From: Mimachlamys varia
Lineage: Eukaryota > Mollusca > Bivalvia > Pectinida > Pectinidae
Assembly (NCBI GenBank): GCA_947623455.1
Contig: OX392530.1
Span: 35,123,405 to 35,187,404 of the forward strand
DNA length: 64,000 nt
Reading direction: 5' to 3'
Shown: positions 11,691-24,100 of the stretch, one piece after another
How the letters are laid out: each line of letters opens with the position of its first letter
Position numbering within the stretch: the stretch's first letter is position 1
Translations under genes and position numbers: made by a program
Notes under the pieces: generated by a model
What the model was told of the DNA's origin: nothing
The model's database searches: none
What the model saw: only the letters and a program-made list of their open reading frames with translations

Positions 11691-12850
11691 CGTCCAGTGT
11701 CTCTAATGAATCTCTGAACCATTTTCATAATATATTTATCCAAATCTAAATCTTGTGTTTGAGAACCATAAATAAAAGTTTCAATATTTAGGGGAATATT
11801 ATCACTCGCCGCCAACAGAGAATCAAGAAATATTTGTCTTTGGTTAGTATAGAGAGGACAATGCAGAAAAAGTTATCTCTATCTTCAGAAGGGGAACCAT
11901 ATATGCAGGAGGGATTATCATTTAAAAATGAATTAAATAGATCTGAATTAAGATTACTCTTAAAATTTCTTAATTGGCATAATATTATGTTAAATCTTCT
12001 AACACCCTGATATTTTAAAATATTACTACATAATGGATGAACGTCCGTATCAGATGAACGTACACAATTTTTTTCAGGGCTCTAAGAGACGTCATAGTGG
12101 GAAACAGACAGGCTGGGTTGTTCCATTCTGACATAAGTTTTGGGAAAAAAATAGACTTATAAAAGTGTGTTCTTGATAAGGGAACATTACATAATGTACT
12201 ATGTCGAAAGGTATAGTGTTCAATATTATTAAAATAGGGCATAATTAAATCAGAGACATGAGATGGAAAATTGTTGTTAAAAAAATTAAAAAATGCAATA
12301 TTTTTATGTAAATGCCTTCTTTTGTAAATCCAGTCTCTTTATATAATATGGAATGACTCGTTCCCGCCTTAAACCGGTAACAATACGTGCTGCTTTAAGT
12401 TGGATAGACTCTAAGACGTTGCACTCTCTCAGAACAGTTAGCCCATTCAATATCCGCATATTCTAAGATCGGACGAATAAATTAACTGTATATAGTCTCA
12501 AGGAATTTTCGATCAATCTTAAATTTTAGCATTCTTAGTATATTAAGTCTTTTATATGCTTTATCATAAATATAATTTATATGAGTAGACCCGTTGACAT
12601 TGCTATTGAAAAAAAGACCAAGATGTTGATGCTGATTAACATTATCTATAGCTTTATTATTGTAATATAAATTAGCATGCAGCGTCTTAGAGTCGCCCCG
12701 CCTTGAGAAAAAAAAGGCATGCGTTTTATCCGGATTGAAAGTGATGCCCCATTCATCTGCCCAGATAGAAATGTGTCGCAGATCGTTATTTAATATGTCA
12801 ATATATAAGTACATATAAGGATGTGTCGTCAGCGAAGAGCTTGTCGAGAT
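11690..12850 (-). mobile_element. 5'-truncated non-LTR retrotransposon (jockey/CR1-like), decayed
   Basis: The minus strand holds the reverse-transcriptase active-site box FADDTSLY near 12,830, then after a frame break WADEWGITFNPDKT and HLGLFF (thumb region). Downstream frames carry FFPKLMSEWNN and the C-terminal FFLHCPLYTNQRQI. Frameshifts and stops make it inactive. The part before the FADD box is missing. Confidence 0.75.
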
Positions 12851-15800
12851 ATTGCCTTCATGTACACTCTATTAAATCTACAATATTTAAATAGAGTCCT
12901 ACCTTAATGCGTACTTATACCACTCTTACACGTTTTCTAGGGTATTGATCACTAGCTCATGTCAATTCCCGACATAACGTTCGTCACCAAGGTAACTGTA
13001 AACTATCGGGTCAATCTGTGAATAATGGTATACGTTGGCTGGCTTGCAGCAGTAAAAAAGAAACATAAGATATAATACTATGTCGATTAGTTGAGTCAAA
13101 CACCATTTTATTTCGAGGATGTATTTTGGTTTGGAAACCCCAGATATTCAATATCCAACAATTCGAGCATTTCACTTACTTACAATTAAGTCAACAAACA
13201 CATGTGTACGTAACTGGGGCACTGTATCAATCGTAAAATGTACATGTAGGGGTGCCAGTTTTAAACGTTCATGGGTTTGTTCAACAAATAATAGGTGAAC
13301 GTTTTCAATTGTTGAAAAGAAGAGGCAAGAGTTCACAGAGCAATATAAATCTTCGGAATAAATCAATAACCTGCTCTCAATCAAAATATTTACCCCAAAT
13401 TTAGTGTACCTATATATTGTTGTTCTAGTTTACCTGATACATAAATTATATGATTTTTTTAAAATGACATTAAAGCTTTACTCTGTATTACCTGTCCTAA
13501 GATCATGAACTAATAAAAAAGCTATTTTTGTGTCGTCTTCTGTGATTGGCTACATGAATGTCAAAACTTAAGCCAATTTTAGACATAAGATCGTTTCGTG
13601 ATCCTTGTGATGAATAAACATACTTTTGATATTTAAAGGCCCAATATACGTAACTTTTGGCAACTTTTTAAGCAAAAAATCAAGCCTAGGAACTTTTTTT
13701 TATGAATTTAGTTAAGATTTACTGATATCAGCTGAATTCTTACATGGTTATCTGTACAGCAGCAGTTGAAACTCGGTATTTGTAAACATGCATCCATTTT
13801 GAACTGTTGTTTAACTTCGGCTTGCAGTTTTAGTGGGCCACACCTAAATTATCTTGAAATATATCTTGAATTTTCTGTCAAGGGTTTCTTGGTAGTTACC
13901 GCTCAGGTTTACGTGGTTTTAGCCTTATTTTTTCCTTGGTTACATGTATCAACTGGAATTTTCAGAAGTTTTTAGAATCACAAAAAATGTTCCCTGAAGA
14001 TGCGTATATTGATCATTTAACAATATATCATTTGATTTTACGTAGAAGAGAGATTAATGGATAGTCGTACTTAAACATGAACACTTGTATTTGAATCTTT
14101 GTGTAAAAAGAAGGTGTCCGTTTTAGTATCACGATCAAAAGAAGTGGAAAGTACTGAAGTTTGAAAGATACATTGTTTTAAAAACAATTATAGATGCATA
14201 CACACAAATGTTGATATACATGTATGCATGAACAGTTATATCAAATTAACTATAGTTGCCCATTTATGAATCAACCAAGATAATATTCACCCAAAACTGT
14301 TTTCAGATGACTGACTTTAACAACACTCAGCTCTCCAATTAAATATTGTTTTCATTCTGCTCTAAACACTTCTGTATGACTATACAATTGGGGAAAGCGT
14401 AGGTGAAAACCAATCAAAATGTTTTTCCCATGTACATGTAAGCCGATCGAGTGCAGATTTGATCTACTAGTAGATATCCGGGCAAATACAGACACAAAGC
14501 AAATAATGACTGCTGATCACAGGCACAAGAATTAATCAACAGTCATGGTGTTGGCGAGGGCCGACTATGTAACAGACCTGGGTTACTGATTGTTACAAGT
14601 GCATGTGCTGCTGATACGTGCTAATTGGCACAATTCATTAACGTGGTGTGTACGATCTTTCATAAATTTTCAGTAAGAAGGTCACTTTCACTTTCTGTTG
14701 CTCTTCTAAGTAATTATTTTTCATTGGTCGGTCATATGTACATTTAAATATTTACTGAAAAATGGAATATAAAGTAATCAAATTACGAAAGTGTTGCCGG
14801 GAGACGGACACGTTGATCACATCGTGAGGCACTTGATATCTTAACGGTCCTCTGTCATTTACTTTTTCGCGATGCGACTCATAATGAGCACTAGGACGCC
14901 GCTGCTTTTTTGTAATATTGATACTGGGCATTGTTTGCTAATTAAAGATGGTTATTGATATGTGAAATATCTTTAAAAAGGGTTACATTCGCTTGTTTCA
15001 TAAAATACAGTCGCATTTAAGGATAAGGCAAACAGTACCAGGGCAAATGATAAAACAGTTAAATGTTATACAACTGCCTATATTAATGGAGGAAATTACG
15101 GACGACTCCAACACAACATTTCTTCCTCAAACTCTGAACCATGAACTACATGTACCTAGATCTATACAAAATATATGAAATAACATTAAGTGCACTGAAT
15201 AATGTTTGTGTATTTGGTATTTTTGAAGAGAAGTAAAGTATCACTGGTACTAAGTTGTCGGACATCGTTGCTGGATGTTTCAGACACTGTGTTATTCGAG
15301 TTTTTGTCCGCCAACGACAACAAACAGTTAACATTAGCGGTGTTTGGATTAATCGTATGTAAAGTTAATGTATGTTAATAAAGTAAGAAGTGTGGTCAGT
15401 ATTTATCCAAATGTCAGATAGTAATTACGGAGATTAACGCTTAGGTATCTCAAACTCCATGCTTCCGCTTTTACCCAATTCCTATATGAACAGCGTACAG
15501 CGCCTCCAAAAATGTTAGTTAAATATCCTCGGTATGACGCTACTAATCCTTAACAGAATAGCATCATTTAATAAGTGATGCTCAATAGGAACATGTCTAC
15601 TTCATTTCATAATTCGTGTACTCTTCGATGTGAACTACGAATCTGTTGGATTGATAAGGTTATAAACATTATGAAATATTGAGATCGTAACGTGATCATA
15701 AATGTACAGATGATTTTTTAAATAAAAAACAACCCATTATAATATGTGTGTAAACATTGCATTTTACAGTCGTTTATACACTGTATACAATTAATCAATA

Positions 15801-16838
15801 GATGTAACTTGTATAAAACAATATAATAATCCTTCGTTAGATATGATATCTCTCTCGATATGAAATTTTAAAATCCTTATATATTAGAATGCACGCATGA
15901 ATGACTTGCTGCTTAAGACATCATTTTGCACTTTATAATCACAAAGAATGTCTTTTTTCAAAATATTTTAATTTTGCGTTTCACAATAATGTTTTGTTTT
16001 TCAAAAACAACTCAAAAATACCCGATACACAGGTACGATGCTGTAAGGTTATAGAATTTTTGTTTTGTTACACATTTATTAATCCATCACTTTACTCATC
16101 TTTCCTTTGTTAGTCAAATTTATATCTTTCCATCTGAATCAAACGTGTACCAACGGGAAAAACCTTCATGAAAAGATCAGTATGCTCATTTCGAAAGTAA
16201 TATCAGAATAAAGATTAACGCACAAAAAAGATATAGTAGATGACAAACTGAAACAAACCACCGGGAAAATTATCGCCAATAAAAACAGGTCACAGCAAAC
16301 GAGTCAACTGTCCGATTTATTATCCCGAAGGTAAATGGACTATTGCCGTACAGTATAGTTCATAGCAAGGAAACAAGAAATAAATGCAATAATTGCTTAA
16401 ATCGACCAAAACTAAAGAAATTTGCGCTATATAATCACAAGCCCGTTAGATAGTACATTTCAGTGTTACCTCACTGGCTGGCCTCGTTTATGGTCTTGCA
16501 ACGAAGCTCGCCTTGCATGGCTTCACCGCGTTATTTGTATTCATGTACAGCGTGTGCGTGACGCCATGCATCAGTTAATGTGTGTATTAGCTACGGATCG
16601 TAAAATTAAAAAATAAAAACTTAATTTTTTTTAATCTGCTAGCTGTCGCTTTGAATTAGTGGTATGAATGAAAAGTATACGTTTTGTGATATGCTTTCGA
16701 TAAATGAGACTTTAAGGTTATTTTTAACATTGATTTTTAACCATACAGTCCCTTTAAGGGACAGGAACAAATAACGCCATACACCTGCTAGCAAATAGTA
16801 TTGTACATGATGTGTAACATACATAAAGGGACTATTTA
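12851..16838. other. Intergenic DNA between genes B and A: nothing recognised
   Basis: About 4 kb of AT-rich sequence with only short, family-less open frames. No exon, RNA gene or clear repeat is seen. Confidence 0.35.
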
Positions 16839-16981
16839 TCTATCATGGCCCTGTTGAAAGGGCAATGTTGCCTCATAGTATTGTCGAGGGATGGAATAGT
16901 GTTTGAGCCGAAGGCGAGGGCAATATCCTATCACGAGACAATACTATGAGGCAATAGTGCCCTCTCAACGGGGCTATAATG
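16839..16981. repeat. Fold-back hairpin element
   Basis: Arms of about 40 bp: TTGCCTCATAGTATTGTC at 16,868 is exactly complementary to the sequence ending at 16,954. Pairing continues outward through GGGCAATG/AGTGCCC and GCCCTGTTGA/TCAACGGGGC. A moderately GC-richer tail with CRE-like TGACGTCA/TGACGTAA sites follows to about 17,225. Confidence 0.6.
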
Positions 16982-17624
16982 GGCTTAATACATCGCCCTT
17001 CCATTTAATACATAATTAAGTATGCAACAAAACTCGTTTTATTGTGCTAGACCATGGCCAGCTTTGGGTCATTTGAGTCATCCATTTTCTAGCAGAACAG
17101 TAGCGCGACGTAATAGTGACGTAACTTTACAGTGACGTCATAATAGATTCACGTTGAAGATCGCGCTAAATTCGATAGTGCCCGGGTGAGCGAGCACTAT
17201 TGCTTCATAGAACCCATGTATATAGCCAATGGAAAGGCAGCATTCAGTCTCGTGATGCACTTATACTGTATATTTCATATCAAGCAATTTGGAAATCTTT
17301 GTTATAAGATTCGTGCACTCATATCGCCAGTTTTGTTGTATCCATATATAGATTTATTCTGACTATTGTAAAACTGTTGTAAACTATTGTATTACAAGTC
17401 TTAGTATTGTAAAAAAAAAAGGCCCGAAGCTTGCTGATAAGGTCATACTGTCCGCCACGTGATCATTTTCGCACCCAACTTCCATCATAACAAACATGAC
17501 TGAAACATGTGTGAACAACTGTCCGATGTATGTGTGTGTGAATATGATTTCACTGATCGTATCGCCTTTATTATGGATGTAGGCATGCAAAAAAATGAAT
17601 GCTTTTTGTTAAAATCAACATGTT

Positions 17625-17630
17625 TTTATT
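17625..17630 (-). terminator. Candidate polyadenylation signal of gene B
   Basis: AATAAA on the minus strand about 345 bp after the gene B stop codon. A second AATAAA lies at 17,567-17,572. Confidence 0.35.
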
Positions 17631-17973
17631 GTAAAACGTACTATCATTGGTCATGATATCGTTTAAATATAGTGTTCCTCTGTATCCCTGTAAGGAGGAC
17701 TTCGGCCTTCGTCTTTTGCGTGTATCGGTACCGTCCGCCATGTTCGGGTAGCACTTGCTCGGATCACGCACTTGTGCAGGGTGAGATAAGGGCATGGTAA
17801 CGAAATTACAATAGGTCGAAGAGCTAGCAGCGTTCTTTGAAACTTTTAATTTGTGTAATTAAGTGTAAGTGTAAATTTTATGATATATATTAGGAAATGT
17901 TGCGTTTAATAAGACCTTTAACAGTGATTTTTATCCATTTAGCCCCTTTAATGATCCCTTGCTACAAATAGGA

Positions 17974-18119
17974 TCATGTGTCCACAGTAACCCCTACAGT
18001 GTCATACACGTTAGTGACAGACCTTGTCTGGGAGTTCAGTTTCTCATAATTATTGTCTGCTGCTACTCTCCCGGAAATTGACTGCCCATTTTCAGTGTCT
18101 ACGACTTCGTAAGGCCAGT
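17974..18119 (-). CDS. Gene B exon 16: cytoplasmic tail and stop
   Basis: After TTTCAG it encodes WPYEVVDTENGQ, then NNYEKLNSQ and NVYDTVGV, ending in TGA. YEKL-x10-YDTV fits YxxL-x(6-12)-YxxI/L except for Val at the last position. Tyr phosphorylation is inferred from the motif. Confidence 0.85.
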
Positions 18120-21100
18120 CTGAAATATAACACGGAAAAAGATAATTAAAACGAAAACAATGAAATGTCGATAACAAATGTCACGCTTGTTATGGAAAAA
18201 ACAAATTAGGGTATGAATTCTTAACGTAATCCATAGCCATACAATTGAACAAGATACATGTATTATATCCCTAATGACGGTGACATTTAAATTGACCAAA
18301 AACATTTTGTCAATAATTAAGGCATTTTTGGAACAAAGTGATTTTGACTCATCAGAACGCAGTTCATTGCTTGCACTATGCTATCTAAGCTAATATTCGT
18401 ATCTACTGACAGATATGTCTTAAAAAGAGTGATTTAACAAATATACAGTCATGTATATGTCTAGTCCTGGCTGCACAGAGAGGTCAACCGTTACATTTGA
18501 CATTTGACCCTCATTGATGGCCACTTAAATATATGCTATGGTGTAAATATGAACGCAAAACTACTACGGGGCTTATTAAATATCTTGTACACAATGTTTT
18601 TTTTTTATCTTCAAAATGGTCAAGAATGACCTTTGACCTTTGACCTCGACTGATGACCGTATTGTTATTGTTATGCTATGGTGTATATATAAACTATATC
18701 TCTCTGGGGTTCATGAGCTATCTTGTTCGTAAAAGACAGATATACCTCCTATTCCGGTGGAAACTAAAGAATTTCAAATAATTGAAATTTGCTTTTCAGA
18801 AGTCTTTCCTTTTTTTTCAAAATCACAAGAACCAATATCAATCCTCCATTCGTCAATTGATTCTACATATGAGCGTTATTAGATGAAACTGCTTTGAAGT
18901 AAATGTGTGTACTTAGATCCAGAAACAAACGATGCTTTGACACTGTTTAAAATAGTAACGATACCTTCAAAAAGAAATTTGTACATTTGCATGGGAAAGT
19001 CACTTGTATTAATTAACAAATGAGACGTACAATTTAAGAGACATTAAATGACACCCAGCAGGTGACGATTATGGCATACAACTTGTTTTTATTATAGCAT
19101 GAAAATGGCAACAGTTTGCTGTCAAAATGGCTGTTCTATTGTAGTGTCAATACAAAAATCAAAATCAGTATGAGTCAGCAACATGGAAGTGTAAATACAA
19201 ATCTCTTGATTCGGTCCGATTGGTCGCTATAAATGTCATACGGATAGCTTTGCAGGTAACATCATATTTATATTCGATACTCATTACCTGAATCTGCCTG
19301 TAACTCGTGTCCTTTGGCTTGCTGTGAGATGTCTGTCATTTGAATAGGTTCCGTAGTGTCTTTGCTCTTCATCGAGAGGCGCCTGGTCTGTACAATAACT
19401 AGGATGACCAGCACTGTTATGACCACTCCCAATCCAGCACCTATCCCGACTGCAGCAGTATAAATTGTGTCCGTGTCTGTGAGACAATTAATAAGGTTAT
19501 CAAAGTCAGTATTTTACTAAAAGTGTTCTTAAGGACTAGGTACAGCCATATTGAAAATATGGAAATATTGAAATTTAATGTTTCCTTCCAATACATGGCA
19601 TAAGCTTTATCCCATTATGTTAAATATTGATAAAAAATGCAGTTCAGCCCCCAAAATTAAAAAAATCTGTACTTAGGAAAAAAAAAAAATATCGAAATGG
19701 GAGTGCGCAAATATTTTTCATATAGTCATTTGAATCATTTAAAAAAAAATAATACATAGTTACTGAAATGTTCATAGAATGATAACCCAGTGGTAAAATT
19801 TCGATATAAGTCTGTAAATCAGAGTATCAGGGAGAAATACACAGGTACTCCCTCTAAAAAATGTCGTCCATTGCATGCTGTTTTCAGTTCAGGTAAAAGT
19901 AGTTACTTGTATCTCGTGGAGGCAATATAGGGGCATTATTTTATATTAAATAGGTAATTTGTCATGTAAATGTAAGTTTCGTGTCAAATAAATGTATAAA
20001 ATTAAAATAATAACACCGACATAACGTAATTTACATTCACTATACGGTTACCTAATTACTAATTAAGTTTGAGAAATGAATATTGATACCCATGTGCCTC
20101 AACTGCCACACATGTTTACGATGGCAACAATTTACGCTAGCGATGTTTGACAGGTGCGAGGCCGAGAACGAATCGGTATAATCAGTGAGTTAATACTGCC
20201 CGATCCACGCGGAAGTGTATTATATATACGAATTCCATCAGAATTTATACAACACAAATTAAACTTTGTTGACAATTCTTTCAAAATCATTAAATTACCT
20301 CAAAAAACACTGGCGGAAGTGCCGAAGAACATCTTTTCACGTGCTATACATTCGCCCAAAAAAGCAAAACTGGCAATCGCTAAAAACAATTTATCGTGAT
20401 AGGAATGAGATAGTTTTTGCTTTGTGACGATATACCAAGTAACATTCACATTTACTGCATGCTTGAATCCAAATAAATTGTTAATTTCGTCGATGTTTCA
20501 CATTGCCTCTAAGTCAGGCGTATGGATATCTAAAATAATGGATGGCAGAGGAGTATATTTCGCTACATGCAACGGGAAGATGTTTGATTTAAGAGATCTG
20601 ACATAATGTCATAACTCGTCATACCGCAGACGGTAAGATTTTTGTTTTGGCTTTGTGGCGTGCCACATAAATTTGTCGATCGGCGATAGAAATTTTAAAA
20701 ATTTGATCCAGATGTGATCGGTGTTCAGAATGTACGTAAATTCATGTGACGAGTACGTTCTCTTATTTTGCGGTTTTCAATTGAAAGAGGTATTTATTAA
20801 AAAAACGAAGACTCGTCTATCATTCTGTGTATATAAAAGTAACGAAAAATGATATTCATTGTTTTTATTATCTTTCGCAGTATTCTGCAAACGTGCACGC
20901 GTTTTTAGACATATAACACAAAATATCAGAAAAACAAACAAACATACCAAAATATGGTTGAAATTATCGATTCTCCACAAAATGGACTTTGTGGTCTATT
21001 TTGGTCATGTATTTTGCAGTATTTAATAAAATAACAAGTTTTGGTAAAAACACCTCCGCCATATTGAATTGTCCTGTACCTAGTCCTTAAAGCGTTCATT

Positions 21101-24100
21101 TCAGTGGTCGAAATATATGTCTCATTAAGAAGCGTTCTTTATCCTTGTATGATAAAATTATGTGCATGAACGTTTTTTAATATGCTTATTAGTGCTCCAA
21201 GTTTTGTGATTGAGAATGTCGTATAAGGACGTGGTATTTACTTGGATGTATACAAGATTTACATGGCGGGCGTTTATGGACCTTGAGAAAGCGTTTGATC
21301 GTGTTCCCAGGAAGGTGATCTGGTGGGCACTACGGAAACTTGGTGTCGAAGAGCGGATTATGCTCCTGGTGCAGGGGATGTATGCTAATACTCGCAGTCG
21401 CGTCCGCGTTGGTAACAGCCACAGTGATGAGTTTGCTGTGAAGGTTGGTGTCCATCAGGGATCGGTACTCAGTCCCCTCCTCTTCATTATCGTGCTTGAA
21501 ACTCACGCGAATTTTGCACCGGTGTTCCCTGGGAGGATCTCTATGCTGACGACCTGGTTATCATCGCTGACTCTAGGAATGAATGCATCAAGAGGTTCCT
21601 GACATGGAAAGGAGCTATGGAAAGGAAAGGGTTGAGAGTAAATGCTGCCAAAACAAAGGTCATGATCTGCGGTACTGGCCTCGACCAACTTCAGGATTCA
21701 GGCAACTTCCCATGTGCTGTTTGTCGCACAGTTGTGGGCAGCAACAGTATTTTATGCAGTGGCAAGCACTGGGTGCACAAGAAGTACGGTGGACTCAAGC
21801 GCCTGTCCGAGGACCCTAGTTTAAAGTGCTCTAGATGCCGGGAAACTGCTCGCCCACTTGACGGTCGTCCGCAAAGCGAGGTTCAAGTTGGTCATGACAA
21901 GTTGGAGGTAGTTGGTTCTTTCTGCTACCTGGCAAATATGCTTTCAGCAGGTGGCGGCTGCGACCTTGTAACCACGACGCGCGTGAAGACTGCTTGGAAG
22001 AAGTTAAAGGAGTTGCTACCAGTTCTCACGTCACGCCATCTATCACAAAGGACCCGTGGTCAAGTGTATAGCACTATGTTATGAGCGTTATGTTCCATGC
22101 CAGTGAAACCTGGGCACTGACAAAGCCAAACCTCCAACGTCTACAGCGCAATGACATGGCAATGATCAGACGGATTTGTAACATCAAGCCAAAAGATACT
22201 TCCACCGTACGGACAAGTTAGTTGCTGGGGAAACTTGGTCTTGCAGACCTCGATCCCATCTTGAAGAAGAGAAGACTCCTTTGGTATGGCAACGTACACC
22301 GATTCAGCAGTGCAATCAATTGTACACTAAACCTACAAGTTTCAGGTGGGCGCGGAGTTGGCCGTCCAAAGTTGTCTTGGAAAGAACTGACAGAAAGAGA
22401 CCGCAGAGACTGGAACCTCTTAAAAGCTGACCCTCAGATCGACAAAAGTGGAGATCTGGGGTGAACACTACCATGCGTGCAGCTAGCCAGCTGTCTGGAA
22501 GGGGGACCCCTGGTGTGGACATTGCCCCCAATCCTGCAGGATAATCAAAAGAGACCTAATGAAGAATGGTGTCGTCGATAAAAACAGAAGACTGTTGCTC
22601 TTCCTGAACTACTGGTAATATTCTCTTGTGCACGTTCTCAGGAGTCTCCTGGTAAATATTTTCTTTGTTCATTGTTTGCTTTAGTTTAAGCAATTTTGAA
22701 TTCGGATATGGTGTAGTTGGCGATTCAGTATTCTCTGCATTTTTGTCAATCACTTAAAACGCATATGTACATTTGTTCATGCTTTTAAAATTATACTAAA
22801 TGCTGATGTTCTTCAAAATATGTACAACGTACTTAAACGAGTTGAAAAAGAAATGCCGCGGGGTTAAAGATAAGGTAAAAAATCAAGGATAATATATTTT
22901 CCATGAGATACTAACCTGAACAATAACCATTAGTCTGGATACAAAAGTTATGACTACAATCGTGTGGGCAAATGTTGTCACAATACACGCCATAGTATCC
23001 ATCTTGGCATTCTGAAACGTGACCAGAACGCTTATATTAAGATTCGTATTGCATTGAAATGTTTCAAAATTTCCTATTCATGCATACCATGATTATCTGT
23101 AAAATATGTTTGACAACTGTGTCCGGAAATGTTATTGTCGTAATGTCACATGTTGATATAATGTGGTTGTATGTAAGTACCGTTAGGCACTAAGCCTCTC
23201 ATCTATCTATTGTCATACAAAACAGTACCAAACAATAATAAATGAATAACAGAAAGCAAAACATCGACGATCAAACTGGTGCCTACTTGCTTAACGTAGA
23301 TATAAAGGCGTTCTTAAACATTTTGATTATTCCATTCGATTTTTGAATGGGTTCAACATTAATTTACATAACTCATCTTAAACATAGCATAATATAAATA
23401 ATACATTATAGATCAGGAAGTACAGTGATTTTTTTTTTTACAAAAATAAAGTTACCTTTACAATTGCCGTTTGTCTGGTTACAGATACCTTGTTTACAGT
23501 TTTGCGGGCAACTTTTATCACAAAAAGCATAATATAGTCCAGTTTTGCACTCTGAAAAAAACATCAAAGCATTACTGCGCTTGCTTTCAATTTAATTAAT
23601 AAATCGTTAAGTTATCAAATTGTATATCGTTCTTTGATACATGTGACAGCTTATATATGGGTGACAATATACAGCACCTTATGTTACATTTCTTCTTATA
23701 AACATTGTGAATAATTGACGATAAAACTATCTTTCCAGAGACGATTATGTCTTTAAGAATATTCACCTCTGAGAAGTCAACATTTTCCTGCATAGATTTT
23801 TTTTCTCAAATGCATTTTCGGGAAAGGTACCTGTGCTTCTTTTATTGTCCTATTACTATGTGTGTTATTTTTTAACAACTTGGGGGGTCAAAAATAAAAG
23901 TGTTCCAGTTACAATAAATATGTGAGACAAATACCAAAATTGTTTATTATCAACTTGTTGCATCATATTTCCATATTGAACATTATACAATTGTACAGTA
24001 ATATAAATGTTCTATAACTTAAAATGGCTAAACACTGATGTCTTTAAGAAATCGATCAAAAAGGTAAAAATTCGGACTTTTGCGAAGTGCAAAAAATACA

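Noticed and set aside
17571..18305. Minus frames of 67-74 codons near the gene B end
   Set aside because: Only 17,974-18,119 is supported as an exon; the rest is intron or 3' flank in other frames.
20154..20399. 81-codon plus-strand frame inside the TTAA element
   Set aside because: No domain, no conservation seen, and the element is non-autonomous in appearance.
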